A DNA stretch of 64,000 bases from Rubrivivax rivuli (GCF_004016505.1 NZ_SACR01000002.1:124001-188000); one strand, 5' to 3'; shown: positions 40,186 through 51,405, counted from the first letter of the stretch. Made by a program: numbers and translations. Notes: a model not told the origin generated them from the sequence alone.

Positions 40186-42578
40186 TGCAACGCCTGCGCG
40201 AACTGCGGCAGCGCCCTGCCGGCCTGGTGGTGCTGGGCACCTTGGCCCTGCTGGCCGGCCTGGCCGTGCTGGCGGTGCTGGTGCTCTCGCTGCTGACCTT
40301 GTGGTGGAGCTTCGACCTGCCGCCGCTGGACAAAGCAGTGGACTACCGCCCGCGCCAGCACCTGCAGGTGCTGGCCGCCGATGGCAGCGAGATCGCGCAA
40401 TTCGGCAGCGAGCGGCGCGTCTTCGTGCCCATCGCGCAGACGCCGCAGGCGCTGAAGCAGGCCGTGCTGGCCGTGGAAGACGCCGGCTTCTACGAGCACG
40501 AAGGGATCAGCTGGAAGGGCGTGGTGCGCGCGGTGTGGTCCAACCTCACCGGCGGCATCGGCGGCGGGGCCAGCACCATCACGCAGCAGGTCTCGCGCAC
40601 CTTCTTCCTGAGCACGCAGCGCACGCTGGAGCGCAAGGTGAAGGAAGCGCTGATCGCGCGCCAGTTGGAGAAGACGCTGAGCAAGGACGAGATCCTCGAG
40701 CTCTACCTGAACCAGATCTACCTCGGCCAGCGCGCCTACGGCTATGGCGCGGCGGCGCAGGTCTACTTCGGCAAGCCGCTGTCGCAGCTGAACCTCGCCG
40801 AAAGCGCCATGCTCGCCGGGCTGCAGCAGAACCCGATCTACGCCAACCCCATCAACAACGCAGCGGCCGCCACCAAGCGCCAGCGCTGGGTGCTGGAACG
40901 CATGCAGCGCACCGGCGCCATCACCGAGGCGCAGGAAGCCGAAGCCCTGGCCACCAAGCTGGTCTACCGCAAGCCGGCGTTCGTGGACGTGCAGGCCCAG
41001 CACGTGGCCGAGATGGCGCGCCGCGCGGTGGTGGAGCGCCTGGGCGAGAAGGCCTACACCGAAGGTGTGCGTGTCTACACCTCGCTGGTGGCCGACGACC
41101 AGCGCGCCGCCCACGCCGCGCTGCGCCGCGCGCTGCTGGCGCACGAACGCCGCCAGCCCTGGCGCGGCCCCGAAGGTTTCGAGGCCCTGCCCGCCGACCC
41201 AGAAGAAGCGGCGCGTGCAGCGGGCCTGGCGCTGAAGGACGGCCGCGACGACGACGACCTGCGCCTGGCCATCGTGCTGGCCGCCAGCCCGCGCGAGCTG
41301 GTGGCGCAGGTGGTCAGCGGCGAACGTGTCACGCTGCGCGGCGACGCCCTGCGCTGGGTGCAGGCCGCGCTGGCCCCGGGTGCGCCGCAGAACCTGGCGC
41401 TGCGCCGAGGCAGCATCGTGCGCCTGCTGGCCCAGCCCGCCCGGCCCGACGCCGAGGGCAAACCCACGCCGGCCAGCTGGACGCTGGCGCAATGGCCACA
41501 GGCCGAAGGTGCCTATGTCGCGCTGGACCCCACCACCGGCCGCATCCGCGCGCTGGTGGGCGGTTTCTCGTTCACGCGCAACCAGTTCAACCGCGTCACC
41601 AGCGCCTGGCGCCAGCCGGGCTCGAGCTTCAAGCCCTTCCTGTACTCGGCGGCGCTGGAGCAGGGCGTGATGCCCGAGACGCTGGTGAACGACGCACCGC
41701 TGATCGACGCCGCCGGCAACGCCAGCCCCGGCCTGCGCCCGGGCAACTGGAACCCGCAGAACAGCGACGGCCGCTTCGACGGCGAGATCAGCGTTCGCGA
41801 AGGCCTGGTGCGCAGCAAGAACCTGGTGAGCATCCGCGTGCTCGATCACATCGGCATGAGTGCGGCGCGGCAGTGGATCACGCGCTTCGGTTTCGAGCTC
41901 AACCGCCACCCCAACAACCTGACGCTGGCGCTCGGCACCGGCAGCGTCACGCCCTTGCAGATGGCCGCGGCCTACGCGGTGTTCGCCAACGGCGGCCACC
42001 GTGTGACACCGGTGCTCATCGAGAAGATCGTCGACGCGAAGGGCCAGGTCATCTTCGAAGCCCCGCCACCCGTGCCGCTGGACGGCAGCACGCGTGCGAT
42101 CCCTGCGCGCAACGCCTTTCTCACCAACACGCTGATGCGCGACGTCACCGCGCGCGGCACCGCGGCGCGCGCACAGGGCGCTCTGGGCCGCAGCGACGTC
42201 TATGGCAAAACCGGCACCACCAACGACGCGGTGGACGCCTGGTTCGCCGGCTGGGGCCCAGGCGTGGCCGCCGTCGCGTGGATCGGGCACGACGAGCCCA
42301 GGAGCCTGGGCGAGCGCGAATCGGGCGGCGGCCTGGCGCTGCCGGTGTGGATTGACGCGCTGGCGCGCAGCCTGCGCGGCGTGAACTTCCAGCCGCTCTA
42401 CCAACCCGACGACGTGGTCGCCATCGATGGCGACTGGCGCTATGTCGAGTTCGAGGCCGGCGGCTTCGTCGTGAAGGTGGGCGAGCCCGAGGTGCCGCCG
42501 CCCAGCGAGCCCGCGGCCTCGGGCGTGGCGCCTGCAGGTGCGGCCTCTGCGCCTGCGGCCGCTGCCAGCGGCCGCTGA
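40185..42578 (+). CDS. mrcA: Class A penicillin-binding protein (PBP1A family)
   Basis: A 797-residue bifunctional peptidoglycan synthase: cytoplasmic tail, one membrane helix (about 12-40), glycosyltransferase GT51 (EDAGFYEHEG near 98, GASTITQQ, KDEILELYLNQIYLG) and transpeptidase (SSFKPF near 480, SKN in RSKNLVS, KTGTTND near 674). The C-terminus ends in a Pro/Ala-rich tail. ATG 40185 overlaps the stop of the nucleotidase; a GTG one codon earlier exists. Burkholderiales often have more than one PBP1A; this one is not next to pilM, so it may be an accessory copy. Confidence 0.93.
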   Translation: MQRLRELRQRPAGLVVLGTLALLAGLAVLAVLVLSLLTLWWSFDLPPLDKAVDYRPRQHLQVLAADGSEIAQFGSERRVFVPIAQTPQALKQAVLAVEDAGFYEHEGISWKGVVRAVWSNLTGGIGGGASTITQQVSRTFFLSTQRTLERKVKEALIARQLEKTLSKDEILELYLNQIYLGQRAYGYGAAAQVYFGKPLSQLNLAESAMLAGLQQNPIYANPINNAAAATKRQRWVLERMQRTGAITEAQEAEALATKLVYRKPAFVDVQAQHVAEMARRAVVERLGEKAYTEGVRVYTSLVADDQRAAHAALRRALLAHERRQPWRGPEGFEALPADPEEAARAAGLALKDGRDDDDLRLAIVLAASPRELVAQVVSGERVTLRGDALRWVQAALAPGAPQNLALRRGSIVRLLAQPARPDAEGKPTPASWTLAQWPQAEGAYVALDPTTGRIRALVGGFSFTRNQFNRVTSAWRQPGSSFKPFLYSAALEQGVMPETLVNDAPLIDAAGNASPGLRPGNWNPQNSDGRFDGEISVREGLVRSKNLVSIRVLDHIGMSAARQWITRFGFELNRHPNNLTLALGTGSVTPLQMAAAYAVFANGGHRVTPVLIEKIVDAKGQVIFEAPPPVPLDGSTRAIPARNAFLTNTLMRDVTARGTAARAQGALGRSDVYGKTGTTNDAVDAWFAGWGPGVAAVAWIGHDEPRSLGERESGGGLALPVWIDALARSLRGVNFQPLYQPDDVVAIDGDWRYVEFEAGGFVVKVGEPEVPPPSEPAASGVAPAGAASAPAAAASGR

Positions 42579-42630
42579 AGGCACACCGGCGGCCATCCCG
42601 CCCAGCAGCAGGCGCCGAGCCCGCCTGCCG

Positions 42631-44097
42631 TCACAACTCGGGGGCGATGCCTTCGGCGTAGTCGTACAGCGCTTCCAGCAGGCCCTGCGCGCGTTCGTCG
42701 CCGGCGGTGTCGGCGGCTTCGGCCAGTTGGTCGATGCGCTCGAAGAACGCCTCCAGCGTGAGCGCGCCGCCGCGCCCGTGGTGCAGGCGTTCGGTGCGGT
42801 GTTCTTCCCAGCGCTGCTGTTCCTCGGCGTTCAGCGTCTGCGGGAAGTTGCGTGCGCGGTAGCGGAAGAGCAATTCGTCCAGCCGCGCGTCGTTGAAGGC
42901 CACGCGCTGGCCCGCCAGCTTTTCGGGCGACAGGCCGCGCAGGCGCTGCAGCGTGCGGCGGTCGTCGTTGCCGACGAAGCCGCCGTAGAGGTCTTCGTCG
43001 ACATCGGGCGCCTCGGCGGGCGCGGGCCGCACGAAGACCTGCGGCCACAGCGCATCGAAGGCGCCGCCAGCGCCCAGCGCCGCGGCGGCTTCGGCATGCG
43101 CCATGGCCGCCGGCAGGTCCAGGCCCCAGCGCTCGGCCGCGCCGCCCAGCGTCTTCAGGTTGCCGATGACGATGGGGCTCTTGTTGAGGTGGATGGTCTT
43201 GATGGGCAGGCGCTGCTCGCCCTGGCCCGCCGCATCGAGCTCGGCCTGGCGCGTGAACATGCGCCGGCGCACGGTGTCGGCGTCCAGGCCGTCGAGCGCG
43301 CGCGGGTCGTGCGCCAAGTCCCAGACGATGAGCTCGTTCTTTTTCGTCGGGTGCATGCCCAGCGGCCACACCACGGCGAGGCAGCCGCGTTCCACGGGGT
43401 ACATGCCCGAGAGGTGCACGAAGGGCCGGCCCACGCCGATCTCGGCGGCCACGGCGTCTTTCCTGCGCAGCTTCAGACAGAAATCCCACAGCCGCGGCTG
43501 CTTGGACTTGATCAAACGCGCCATCGCGATGGTGGCGCGCACGTCGCTCAGCGCGTCGTGCGCCGCCTCGTGGGCCAGGCCGTTGGCGGCGGTGAGGTGC
43601 TCCAGCTTGAAGGAAGGCCGGCCGGCCATCTCGGGCGCGGTGTGCACGGGCCACTGGATGCCCTCGGGCCGCAGCGCCCAGCAGCAGCGCACCACGTCCA
43701 GCAGGTCCCAGCGGCCGCAGCCGTTCTGCCATTCACGCGCGTAGGGGTCGATCAGGTTGCGCCAGAAGAGGTGGCGCGTGACCTCGTCGTCGAAGCGGAT
43801 GCTGTTGTAGCCCAGGCCCACGGTGCCGTCCTGCGCCAGTTCACGCTCGATGGCGGCGGCGAAGGCGTGCTCGGGCACGCCCTGCTGCAGCGCCTGCTGC
43901 GGCGTGATGCCGGTGAGCAGCACGCTTTCGGGGTCGGGCAGGCTGTCGGGCGCGGGCTGGCAGAACAGCATCAGCGGCTCGCCGATCTCGTTCAAGTCCG
44001 CATCGGTGCGCACGCCGGCGAACTGCGAAGGCCGGTCGCGGCGCGGCACGCGGCCGAAGGTCTCGTAGTCGTGCCAGTAGAAGCTGAGTTCGCTCAT
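42631..44097 (-). CDS. sbcB: Exodeoxyribonuclease I
   Basis: A 488-residue 3'-5' single-strand DNA exonuclease of the DEDDh type. Asp10 and Glu12 lie in WHDYETFG; further active-site parts are GYNSIRFDDEVTRHLFWRN and HDALSDVRATIA. The C-terminal region has the SH3-like and helical domains of ExoI. The ATG at 44097 gives the conserved opening; the longer frame does not. It acts in mismatch repair and recombination. Confidence 0.95.
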   Translation of the reverse strand: MSELSFYWHDYETFGRVPRRDRPSQFAGVRTDADLNEIGEPLMLFCQPAPDSLPDPESVLLTGITPQQALQQGVPEHAFAAAIERELAQDGTVGLGYNSIRFDDEVTRHLFWRNLIDPYAREWQNGCGRWDLLDVVRCCWALRPEGIQWPVHTAPEMAGRPSFKLEHLTAANGLAHEAAHDALSDVRATIAMARLIKSKQPRLWDFCLKLRRKDAVAAEIGVGRPFVHLSGMYPVERGCLAVVWPLGMHPTKKNELIVWDLAHDPRALDGLDADTVRRRMFTRQAELDAAGQGEQRLPIKTIHLNKSPIVIGNLKTLGGAAERWGLDLPAAMAHAEAAAALGAGGAFDALWPQVFVRPAPAEAPDVDEDLYGGFVGNDDRRTLQRLRGLSPEKLAGQRVAFNDARLDELLFRYRARNFPQTLNAEEQQRWEEHRTERLHHGRGGALTLEAFFERIDQLAEAADTAGDERAQGLLEALYDYAEGIAPEL

Positions 44098-44204
44098 GCG
44101 GGCACGATAGCGCAAGGCCCCGTGCATCCCCGGTGTGCAAGGGGCTGCGCCGGCCCCTAGACTGCGCCGCTTCGCTGTCCTCACCTTCGCCCCGAACACA
44201 CCCC

Positions 44205-46223
44205 ATGCCCCACCTGCACCGCCTCACCACCGCCCTGCTGGCCGCCGGCCTGGCCAGCGCCGCGCTGGCCCAGCAGCCCGCCGCCAAGCCCGGCGCGTGC
44301 ACCGATTTCGACGCCTACGCCAACGCCGAGTGGATGGCCCGCACCGAACTGCCGCCCGACCGCGCCCGCATCGGCAGCTTCGACGCGCTGCGCGTGGCCA
44401 ACGACCGCCTGCTGGAACAGGGCCTGCGCGAGATCGCGGCCGACCCCAGCCGCGCGCGCACGCCGGGTCTGAAGCTGCTTTCGGCCTACTACCGCGCCGG
44501 GCTCGACACCGCCAGCATCGAGAAGCGCGGCCTGAGCGCCGTGCAGCCCTGGCTGGCGCGCATCGCCAAGCTCGAACGCGCGCAACTGCCGGCGCTCATC
44601 GGCGAGATGGCGCGGCTGCAGGTCAGCGCGCCGGTGGCGGTGTTCGTGGGTGTCGACGCCAAGGACGCCACGCGCCACGCCCTGCAGCTCAGCCAGGCCG
44701 GCCTGGGCCTGCCCGACCGCGACGACTACTTCGGCACCGACGACAACAGCCGCAAGCTGCAGGCCGCCTACCGCGTCTACGCCGAGCGCCTGCTGAAGGC
44801 TGCAGGCGAGCCCGCCGATGCCGCGACCATCGACGCGCTGATGGCCTTCGAGCGCGACCTGGCGCAGGCCTCGATGACGCGCGTGCAGCGCCGCGACCCC
44901 AACGCCGTCTACAACCCCATGACGGTGGCGCAGCTGCAGCAGCAGGCCCCGGGCTTCGACTGGGCGGCCTGGCTGCAGGCCTACGCCGGGCTGGGTGCGA
45001 ACCAGGCCCTCATCGTCGGGCAACCGGCCTTTGCACAAGGCGTGGCCGCGCTGGCCGAGAAGGCGCCACTGGAAGCCTGGCGCAGCTACCTGCGTGTGCG
45101 CGCGCTCGACGCCATCGCCGAGCACGGCCCGCAATCCGTGGCGCAGCCGCACTTCGACTACACGCAAGGCGCCATCCGCGGCCTGAAGGCCGCACCGCCG
45201 CGCGTGGAGCAGCTCATCCTGATGATCGGCGGCCGCACGGGCGGCTCGCCGCTGGGCGAGACGCTGGGCGAACTGTTCGTCACCAAGGCCTTCTCGCCGG
45301 CCGCGCAAGAACGCGCACTGGCCATGGTGGCCGACATCAAGCTGGCCATGCAGCGCCGCATCGACGCGCTGCCGTGGATGAGCGCGCCCACCAAGGCCCT
45401 GGCCCAGGCCAAGCTGGCGGCGATGTCGGTGAAGATCGGTGGCCCCGAGAAGTGGAAGACCTACGACGGCCTGGTGCTGCAGCCCGATGATTTCGCGGGC
45501 AACCTGCTGAAGGTCAACGCCTGGCACACCGCGCAGCGCCTGGCCGACCTGAACCAGCCCGTGGACCGCAGCCGCTGGAACACCAGCCCGCACATCGTCA
45601 ATGCCTTCGCGGCCGGTGGCAACCAGATCGTCTTCCCGGCCGGCATCCTGCAGCCGCCCTTCTTCGACGAGAAGGCCGACGACGCCAGCAACTACGGCGG
45701 CATCGGCATGGTCATCGGCCACGAGATCACGCACCACTTCGACGACCGCGGCCGCCAGTTCGACGCCGTGGGCAACCTGCGCGACTGGTGGCAGCCCGCC
45801 GACGCCGCCGCCTACAAGGCACGCGCCGACCAGGTGGCCGCGCTCTACAGCAGCTACGAGCCCGTGCCCGGCGTGCGCATCAACGGCCGCCAGACGCTGG
45901 GCGAGAACATCTCCGATCTGGCGGGCATCCAGATCGCGTTCGATGGTCTGCAGATCGCGCTGCAGCGCCAGCGCGCAGCCGGCAAGCCGGCGCCGCTCAT
46001 CGACGGCCGCACGCCCGAGCAGCGCTTCTTCCTCTCGCACGCCACGGTCTGGCGCGGCAAGTACCGCACCGAGGCGCTGGTGGACCAGCTGCGCACCGGC
46101 CAGCACTCGCCGGGGCGCTGGCGCATCCTGGGGCCGCTGTCGAACATCCCGGCCTTTGCGCAGGCCTTCAACTGCAAGCCGGGCGACCCGATGGTGGCCG
46201 CCAACCCCATCGTGGTGTGGTGA
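44205..46223 (+). CDS. pepO: M13 family metallopeptidase, exported
   Basis: A 672-residue neprilysin/PepO-like zinc endopeptidase. The signal peptide ends ALAQ (about residue 23). The zinc site is HEITH in VIGHEITHHFDDRGRQFD with the third ligand in ENISDLAG, and NAFAAGGNQIVFPAGILQPPFF is the substrate-side signature. It cleaves short peptides, probably in the periplasm. It converges with the ketoacyl synthase gene across paired hairpins. Confidence 0.94.
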   Translation: MPHLHRLTTALLAAGLASAALAQQPAAKPGACTDFDAYANAEWMARTELPPDRARIGSFDALRVANDRLLEQGLREIAADPSRARTPGLKLLSAYYRAGLDTASIEKRGLSAVQPWLARIAKLERAQLPALIGEMARLQVSAPVAVFVGVDAKDATRHALQLSQAGLGLPDRDDYFGTDDNSRKLQAAYRVYAERLLKAAGEPADAATIDALMAFERDLAQASMTRVQRRDPNAVYNPMTVAQLQQQAPGFDWAAWLQAYAGLGANQALIVGQPAFAQGVAALAEKAPLEAWRSYLRVRALDAIAEHGPQSVAQPHFDYTQGAIRGLKAAPPRVEQLILMIGGRTGGSPLGETLGELFVTKAFSPAAQERALAMVADIKLAMQRRIDALPWMSAPTKALAQAKLAAMSVKIGGPEKWKTYDGLVLQPDDFAGNLLKVNAWHTAQRLADLNQPVDRSRWNTSPHIVNAFAAGGNQIVFPAGILQPPFFDEKADDASNYGGIGMVIGHEITHHFDDRGRQFDAVGNLRDWWQPADAAAYKARADQVAALYSSYEPVPGVRINGRQTLGENISDLAGIQIAFDGLQIALQRQRAAGKPAPLIDGRTPEQRFFLSHATVWRGKYRTEALVDQLRTGQHSPGRWRILGPLSNIPAFAQAFNCKPGDPMVAANPIVVW

Positions 46224-46230
46224 CTCTTCG

Positions 46231-46268
46231 CGCGGGCCTCAGGCCCGCCGAACCTGCAAGCGCGGGCC

Positions 46269-46279
<11 letters not shown>
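46231..46279. terminator. Tandem identical hairpins between convergent genes
   Basis: The 19-mer CGCGGGCCTCAGGCCCGCC occurs at 46231-46249 and again at 46261-46279. Each folds as GCGGGCCT/AGGCCCGC with a one-base centre. The second copy encodes the last codons and stop of the ketoacyl synthase gene. No T-tract is present. Confidence 0.55.
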
Positions 46280-47390
<1,111 letters not shown>

Positions 47391-47502
47391 GCCGGCAGTG
47401 TAGGCGGCGCCCCGGGCCGAGGGCTTCGGGGGATTTGCCAACCGGCGCGGCCGGCGGCGGCGGATACATTCGGCAACTTTCCGATCACCGCCACTGCCGA
47501 CC

Positions 47503-48978
47503 ATGGCCCAGATCATTGCCCACACGCGCTGGATGGCCGACACCTACTCGCTGACCTCGCCGCGCAGCGAGTTGCTCAAGCGCGTGGACGCCGCGCTGCT
47601 GGCCCACGAGAAGCAACCCGGCGAAGCGAACCTGAAGGCCCTGCGCGAGGCCCTGGACCGCTGGCGCTTCGACCAAAGCCGCCAGGGCAAGGACTGGACG
47701 AAGAGCGTGCGCAACCAGAAAGGTGCCGTCACGGCGCTGCACCGCGCACTGAACCAGGTGGACAAGCGCCAGCTCAGCCCCGAGGAGCGCGATGCGCTGG
47801 CCTACATCGCGTTGCAGCAGCGCCTGGCACTGCAGAAGCAGTTCATGGGGCGCCAGCTGCAGTTCAAGCGCAACACCGTGCTGGGCATGGCGAGTTCGGC
47901 GCGCACGAACTGGGAACGCTTCAAGACCGGTGCCAGCACGGTGGTGGTGGATGGCGGCGGCCTTGCGGTGAAGGGCGCCATCGCCGGGCGTTCACTCGCG
48001 CAGATGCCCTCCCGCGTGGCTGCGCTGCAAAGCGGCGGTGTGAGCGCGGTGCACCAGGCGGCGCAGAGCGACGCGATGTCGCTGAGGCCCAAGATCATCG
48101 CCTTCATCAAGGAGCTGTGCCCGGGGGTCGAGCCGCAGGGGGTCTTCGACGCGCTGAACCTCGGCGCGGTGGAGCAGTTCGCGGCCAACCTCGCGCCCTT
48201 CCTGGGCACCATCTCCTCGGGCGGCAAGGCGCTCATCGGCTGGGCCAGCGTGGCCAAGCTGGCCTACGACCGCTCGGAGGTGCGCGACCGTCGCTACGCC
48301 ATCCGCCCCGGCGACCCCGAGGCCGCCTTCGAGGCCGTGCTGCTGCTGCTCGACCGCGAAATCGCCGCCACCAGCCAGAAGGCCGCGGTGCACAGCGTGG
48401 CCTTCACCGGCAAGGCGCTGGGTGTGTTCGCGGATGGCGGCGCTGTCACGGGCCCGGTGCTGGGCGCGCTGGAGACGCTGGCGCAGATCTTCCAGACCAT
48501 CGTGGAATACGTGCGCGACTACAAGGAAGTGCAGCGCGCCAACCGCGCGCTGCAGCTCGGCGCGCTGAACATCGACCTCTTCCGCACCTGTCCGGTGCTG
48601 GGTTGCTACTTTCTGGTGGTGCAGGACCACAGCAGCATCATCAACTTCGCCGTGGCCGACTACGGCACACCGAACTGGATGCTGGACGTGGAGCGCCTGG
48701 TCAAGCAGATCCAGCTCGTGCTGGAGAAGGCGCGGCACTACATCAAGGTCTCGCGCTTCGAGATCCCGCGCATGGAAAACGCCAAGGGCATCCGCGAGGC
48801 GAACTGGAGCCACAAGACCGGCCTGGACAAGGTGACCTCGGCGCCGGGCGCGGCGCTTGGCTCTGTGGCCGACGCCATCTCGGGCGGCATCGAACGTGTG
48901 CTGGGCAGCGGCACGCCGCTGCCCAAGGTGGACAAATCGCGCATCGTCGGCTTGGGGCCGGCCGACTTCAAGGTGTGA
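47503..48978 (+). CDS. Hypothetical protein of 491 residues
   Basis: I do not recognise this protein. It is soluble-looking, with no signal peptide. The first 120 residues are charged and helical (possible coiled coil with QKQFMGRQLQFKR), the middle (about 145-290) alternates Gly/Ala-rich and hydrophobic segments (for example LAPFLGTISSGGKALIGWASVAKLAYD and VAFTGKALGVFADGGAVTGPVLGALETLAQIF), and the last 130 residues are mixed alpha/beta. The hydrophobic stretches could insert in or lie on a membrane. It stands alone on the plus strand, diverges from the ketoacyl synthase and converges with the phasin-like gene. Codon use is native. Confidence 0.75.
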   Translation: MAQIIAHTRWMADTYSLTSPRSELLKRVDAALLAHEKQPGEANLKALREALDRWRFDQSRQGKDWTKSVRNQKGAVTALHRALNQVDKRQLSPEERDALAYIALQQRLALQKQFMGRQLQFKRNTVLGMASSARTNWERFKTGASTVVVDGGGLAVKGAIAGRSLAQMPSRVAALQSGGVSAVHQAAQSDAMSLRPKIIAFIKELCPGVEPQGVFDALNLGAVEQFAANLAPFLGTISSGGKALIGWASVAKLAYDRSEVRDRRYAIRPGDPEAAFEAVLLLLDREIAATSQKAAVHSVAFTGKALGVFADGGAVTGPVLGALETLAQIFQTIVEYVRDYKEVQRANRALQLGALNIDLFRTCPVLGCYFLVVQDHSSIINFAVADYGTPNWMLDVERLVKQIQLVLEKARHYIKVSRFEIPRMENAKGIREANWSHKTGLDKVTSAPGAALGSVADAISGGIERVLGSGTPLPKVDKSRIVGLGPADFKV

Positions 48979-49017
48979 GGCGGTCGCGCCGGACAAGCGC
49001 GCTGATCGCCCCGCCCC

Positions 49018-49698
49018 TCACTTCGCCTTGGTCTTGCGCGCGGCGCTGCCGCCGCTGCTGAGCGCATCGCTCATGCCGATGAGCACGCCGCTGACCATGG
49101 CCGTGTAGCTCTCGGCCAGCACCTGCGCAGCGCGCATGCTGGCGGCGCGGCTGCTGCGCATGGCACTGTGCATCTGCTCGGCCATGGCCTCGGCCGTGGT
49201 GGCGGCCTGCGCGCCGCTGAGCGTGCCACCGGCCTGCATCTTCTCGAGGATGGGCGCCCAGGCATCGGCCATCGGCGCCCCGGCCCCGGCCGCGGCCTTC
49301 TTCATGGCGGCGAACATCGTGTCTTCCATCTTCTCCAGGTCGGCCAGGGCCTTGCCCAGGTGCTTCTCGCGCAGGTCGGCGCCCTGCGTCACCAGCGTGC
49401 TGAGGGCCACACGGTTGGCCTCCACGGCCTTGAGCAATGCCTGGTCCATGCCGGTGACGGCCTGGTCGAGCAGGCTCTCGGGGTCGATGCCGGGCAGCGG
49501 GTTCTTCGCGATGCCGGTGCTGGCGGCCTCGGCCACCTGCTTGAGCGCGCCGCGGATGTTCTTCAGCGTCAGCTCGCGGCCCTGCAGCGCGGCCAGCGTG
49601 GCCTCGGTGGTGGCCTTGCGCAACTGCGCGCCTTGCTGGGCGGTGGCGCTCTCGAACATCGAGATGAGCGCGTCGGCGTCGAACATCGGCTTGGCCAT
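49018..49698 (-). CDS. Phasin-like helical protein of unknown function
   Basis: A 226-residue, almost entirely helical Ala-rich protein with an amphipathic pattern and a Lys-rich end (ARKTKAK). Composition and length resemble phasin-like or granule-associated proteins, but no signature proves it. It is the third gene of the operon usp - nitronate monooxygenase - this gene, 19 bp after the monooxygenase stop. Confidence 0.7.
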   Translation of the reverse strand: MAKPMFDADALISMFESATAQQGAQLRKATTEATLAALQGRELTLKNIRGALKQVAEAASTGIAKNPLPGIDPESLLDQAVTGMDQALLKAVEANRVALSTLVTQGADLREKHLGKALADLEKMEDTMFAAMKKAAAGAGAPMADAWAPILEKMQAGGTLSGAQAATTAEAMAEQMHSAMRSSRAASMRAAQVLAESYTAMVSGVLIGMSDALSSGGSAARKTKAK

Positions 49699-49717
49699 GG
49701 GGCAGGTCCTTCAGCGT

Positions 49718-50965
49718 TCAGGTGGCGTGGGCCGCGATGCTCGCACCCGGTGCGGCCGACGGCAAGCCCGTCGCCTCGCCGGGGGTGAGCAAGCGTTCCA
49801 GCAGCTCGCGCACGCTGCGGATCTGGGCGCCGAAGGGCAGTTCGCCCGCGCCACGGAAGAACAGGCCCTTCTTCTCGTCGCCTCGCAGAGCGGCAGCGAG
49901 CTGGTGGTCGATGCAGAACTGGCCCCAACCCTTCAAGCCGTCGCGCAGCCCGCACTGGGCCAGGCAATCGAAGGCCTTGGTGCAGCGCGCCTTCGCGTGG
50001 GCCACGGCCTGCAGGCGCCCTTCGTGCGCCAGGTACTGGCGCAGCCAGGGGGTGGCCACAGCGCGGGCCGGCAGGCCGGCGACGCTGGTGAACTCGACCA
50101 CGTCCTCCTCGCGTGCTTCGGCCAGCACACGCTTGAACACCGGGTCGGCGTCGGCCTCGGCGGTGACGGCAAAGGGCGTGCCCAGTTGCACCGCGGCGGC
50201 GCCCAGCGCCTGCAGCCCGGCGATCTGCTCGAAGCGGCGGATGCCCCCCGCGGCGATCAAAGGCACCTCGCGCTCCAGTCCTGCGCTGCGCAGGAAGGCC
50301 AGGCTCTGCGGGATGACGTTCTCGAAATCGAAACGCGGGTCTTGCAGGTCGGCCACGCGCGCCGCGCCCAGGTGGCCGCCGGCCAGGCGCGGGTGCTCGA
50401 TGACGATGGCGTCGGGCAGGCGCTTCTTGCGCTCCCACTTCTTCACGATGAGCTGTACGCCGCGTGCATCGCTGAGGATGGGCACGAGTGCGGCGCGCGG
50501 GTGGTCTTGCGCCAGGTCGGGCAGGTCCAGCGGCAGGCCAGCGCCCACCACCACGGCGTCGATGCCGGCTTCCAGCGCGCGGCGCACCTGGGCCGCGTAG
50601 GCGCTCACCGCGCGCATCACGTTGACGGCAAGCAGGCCACGGCCACCGCTGCGCTGGCGCGCTGCCGCGATCTCCCGGGACAGCGCTTCCAGGTTGGCAT
50701 CGTCGATCGCGGCCTTGGCGGCCTCGCCAGTGCCCAGGCCGCGCGTCTGCGCCATCAGGTCAGGATGGAGGCGCCGAAGGTCGACGCTGCTGATCGTGCC
50801 CATGCCGCCGGCCGCCGCCACCGCGCCGGCCAGGCGCTGGGCCGACACACCCACGCCCATGCCGCCTTGAACGACGGGCAGCAAGGTGCGGCCCGCAAGC
50901 TGCAGCGGCCGCAGGCCGCTGCGCGCCAGCAGTCCGGCCAGCCGATCGGCCGCCTCGGCGCTCAA
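49718..50965 (-). CDS. Nitronate monooxygenase family protein
   Basis: A 415-residue FMN TIM-barrel protein of the NMO/2-nitropropane dioxygenase family: LPVVQGGMGVGVSAQRLAGAVAAAGGMGTIS (FMN phosphate region), VVVGAGLPLDLPDL, AAGGIRRFEQIAGLQALGAAAVQLGTPFAVT. It oxidises nitronates or acts as an NADH:quinone reductase; the true substrate is unclear. The start appears to be TTG at 50965, overlapping the usp stop (TTGA), so translation is coupled. Confidence 0.87.
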   Translation of the reverse strand: MSAEAADRLAGLLARSGLRPLQLAGRTLLPVVQGGMGVGVSAQRLAGAVAAAGGMGTISSVDLRRLHPDLMAQTRGLGTGEAAKAAIDDANLEALSREIAAARQRSGGRGLLAVNVMRAVSAYAAQVRRALEAGIDAVVVGAGLPLDLPDLAQDHPRAALVPILSDARGVQLIVKKWERKKRLPDAIVIEHPRLAGGHLGAARVADLQDPRFDFENVIPQSLAFLRSAGLEREVPLIAAGGIRRFEQIAGLQALGAAAVQLGTPFAVTAEADADPVFKRVLAEAREEDVVEFTSVAGLPARAVATPWLRQYLAHEGRLQAVAHAKARCTKAFDCLAQCGLRDGLKGWGQFCIDHQLAAALRGDEKKGLFFRGAGELPFGAQIRSVRELLERLLTPGEATGLPSAAPGASIAAHAT

Positions 50966-51405
50966 TGCAGCACCAGCACCGGCAGTGTGCTGCGCGAGAT
51001 CACGCTCTTGGTGTGAGACCCGAAGATCAGCTCGCCCAGTGCGCCTCGGCCGTGCGTGGCCATCACCAGCAGATCGCAGCCATGCTCCACGGCGGTGGAG
51101 ACGATGGTGTTGTCCACCGCATCGCTGCGCTTGAAGCAGCCCTCGAAAGGCACACCGGCCGCCGCGGCATGGGCGGCGAATCGGTCGAGCGTGGCTTGAG
51201 CGTGGGCTTCGGTGCGCTGGCGGTGTTCATCGGCCTGGCGCAGGTAGGAGGTCATCGCCGAGCTCTCGGTGGGCAGTGGTGGCATGGGCTCGGCCACAAA
51301 GCCGGTGATGCGGGCGCCCAGCTTGCTGGCCAGATGAACGCTGTGCACGAAAGTGCGTTCGGACAGCTCGCTGCCATCGACCGGCACGAAGAGATGGGTG
51401 TACAT
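50962..51405 (-). CDS. Universal stress protein
   Basis: A 147-residue UspA-fold protein: LFVPVDGSELSERTFVHSV at the start, and the ATP-binding signature MATHGRGALGELIFGSHTKSVI followed by STLPVLVLH. Such proteins support survival in low oxygen and stationary phase. An FNR/ANR-type promoter lies upstream, and the gene leads the operon with the nitronate monooxygenase and phasin-like genes. Confidence 0.92.
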   Translation of the reverse strand: MYTHLFVPVDGSELSERTFVHSVHLASKLGARITGFVAEPMPPLPTESSAMTSYLRQADEHRQRTEAHAQATLDRFAAHAAAAGVPFEGCFKRSDAVDNTIVSTAVEHGCDLLVMATHGRGALGELIFGSHTKSVISRSTLPVLVLH

